Source: Alphaproteobacteria bacterium
GTDB taxonomy: Bacteria; Pseudomonadota; Alphaproteobacteria; Puniceispirillales; Puniceispirillaceae
Assembly: GCA_011522945.1 (NCBI GenBank)
Contig: WTHY01000200.1
Span: forward strand, 1-5,540
Direction of reading: 5' to 3'
DNA length: 5,540 nt
Shown here: one piece after another, positions 4,885-5,540 of the stretch
How positions within the stretch are numbered: the first letter of the stretch is position 1
How the letters are laid out: the number at the start of each line of letters is the position of its first letter
Position numbers and translations under genes: made by a program
The notes under the pieces: model-generated
What the model was told of the DNA's origin: nothing
Database searches by the model: none
Seen by the model: the letters and a program-made list of their open reading frames with translations, nothing else

Positions 4885-5540
4885 ATGACAACAAATTTTC
4901 ATGACGAGTTATTTGCGCCAGCAGAACAGGCTGAAGCGCTCAAACATCATGGCGCCAATTTGCCAAGCTGGGATTTAACAGACAGGCAAATTTGTGATCT
5001 TGAGCTTTTGATGAATAGAGGGTTTTACCCCCTGACAGGCTTTCTTGGTGAAGAGGATTATAAAGCTGTCTTGCGTGATATGCGCCTTGCAGATGGCAGC
5101 CTATGGCCAATACCCATTACGCTGGATGTTTCAGACGCATTTGCGGAAACCTGTGCGGTTGGAGATGAAATTGCCCTCCGGGATCAGGAAGGCGTTATCC
5201 TCGCCTTGCTTACGATTTCAGATAAATGGGTGCCGAATAAACAGGAAGAGGCAGTTGCTGTTTTTGGTGCAGACGACACTGCACATCCTGCTGTAGATTA
5301 TCTCTATCATCAGGCAGGCAATGTCTATTTGGGTGGTAAAATCACAGGACTACAGCCGCCGACACATTATGATTTCCGTCAGTGGCGCTATTCTCCGAAT
5401 GAGTTAAAACAGCTATTTGCCAAGAATGGATGGCAAAATATTATTGCCTTTCAGACACGAAATCCGCTGCATCGTGCGCATCAGGAATTGACCTTCCGCG
5501 CTGCACGAGAAGCTGGGGCAAATCTTTTGATTCACCCTGT
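4885..5540 (+). CDS. sat: ATP sulfurylase, N-terminal part, probably bifunctional Sat-CysC (truncated by window edge)
   Basis: The frame runs from ATG 4885 off the right edge, showing 218 complete residues. ATP sulfurylase makes adenylyl sulfate (APS) and pyrophosphate from ATP and sulfate in the cytoplasm. Residues 1 to about 165 are the PUA-like N-terminal domain, with LPSWDLTDRQICDLELLMNR (26-45), GFYPLTGFL (46-54) and LWPIPITLDV (73-82). GGKITGLQPPTHYDF (150-164) leads into the catalytic domain, where QTRNPLHRAH at 190-199 is the nucleotide/sulfate-binding motif with both histidines intact. The wording of the N-terminal half resembles the proteobacterial fused Sat-APS kinase proteins more than the CysND type, so a C-terminal kinase domain making PAPS is expected but lies outside the window. 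It begins 17 bp after the sulfotransferase stop with only a weak TAGAGA ribosome site, so it is co-transcribed and perhaps partly coupled. This is the strongest clue that the operon makes activated sulfate for its own sulfotransferase. Confidence 0.93.
   Translation, partial: MTTNFHDELFAPAEQAEALKHHGANLPSWDLTDRQICDLELLMNRGFYPLTGFLGEEDYKAVLRDMRLADGSLWPIPITLDVSDAFAETCAVGDEIALRDQEGVILALLTISDKWVPNKQEEAVAVFGADDTAHPAVDYLYHQAGNVYLGGKITGLQPPTHYDFRQWRYSPNELKQLFAKNGWQNIIAFQTRNPLHRAHQELTFRAAREAGANLLIHP

Overview
The window is from a bacterial chromosome. Moderate to low GC by eye, dense gene packing and the protein types point to an alphaproteobacterium, plausibly a marine lineage such as SAR116 or a roseobacter relative. 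That placement rests on general resemblance of the D-amino acid dehydrogenase tail and the ATP sulfurylase, and no taxonomic marker gene is present. I see no tRNA, rRNA, CRISPR array, insertion sequence or prophage gene.

Layout, left to right. (1) Positions 2-322, plus strand: the last 106 residues of an FAD-dependent D-amino acid dehydrogenase (DauA/DAO type). (2) Positions 430-2754, minus strand: a two-gene operon read right to left, an APH-fold small-molecule kinase followed 21 bp later by a divergent enolase paralogue. It converges on the dehydrogenase tail. (3) Positions 2755-3269: a long AT-rich divergent control region with no convincing gene. It contains a 21-bp near-perfect palindrome, a repeated TAGTC motif and several inverted repeats. 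(4) Positions 3270-5540, plus strand: an operon of an Asp/Glu racemase/maleate isomerase-superfamily protein, a PAPS-type sulfotransferase, and the first 218 residues of an ATP sulfurylase that is probably the N-terminal half of a bifunctional Sat-CysC. The window cuts it off.

How the genes may work together. ATP sulfurylase (plus APS kinase, if fused) makes activated sulfate, which the adjacent sulfotransferase would transfer to an unidentified acceptor. The racemase-like protein precedes them in the same operon. The divergently transcribed arm pairs a kinase with an enolase-like enzyme, which suggests phosphorylation of a hydroxylated compound followed by, or alongside, an enolase-type elimination. 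Two of the enzymes have changed active sites. The enolase paralogue has Ala where yeast enolase has His373 and Asp where it has Glu168. The racemase-like protein has Gly at both catalytic Cys positions. The locus therefore looks like a specialised metabolic pathway rather than housekeeping glycolysis or sulfate assimilation. A joint pathway and its product are inference from gene order and are not shown by the sequence.
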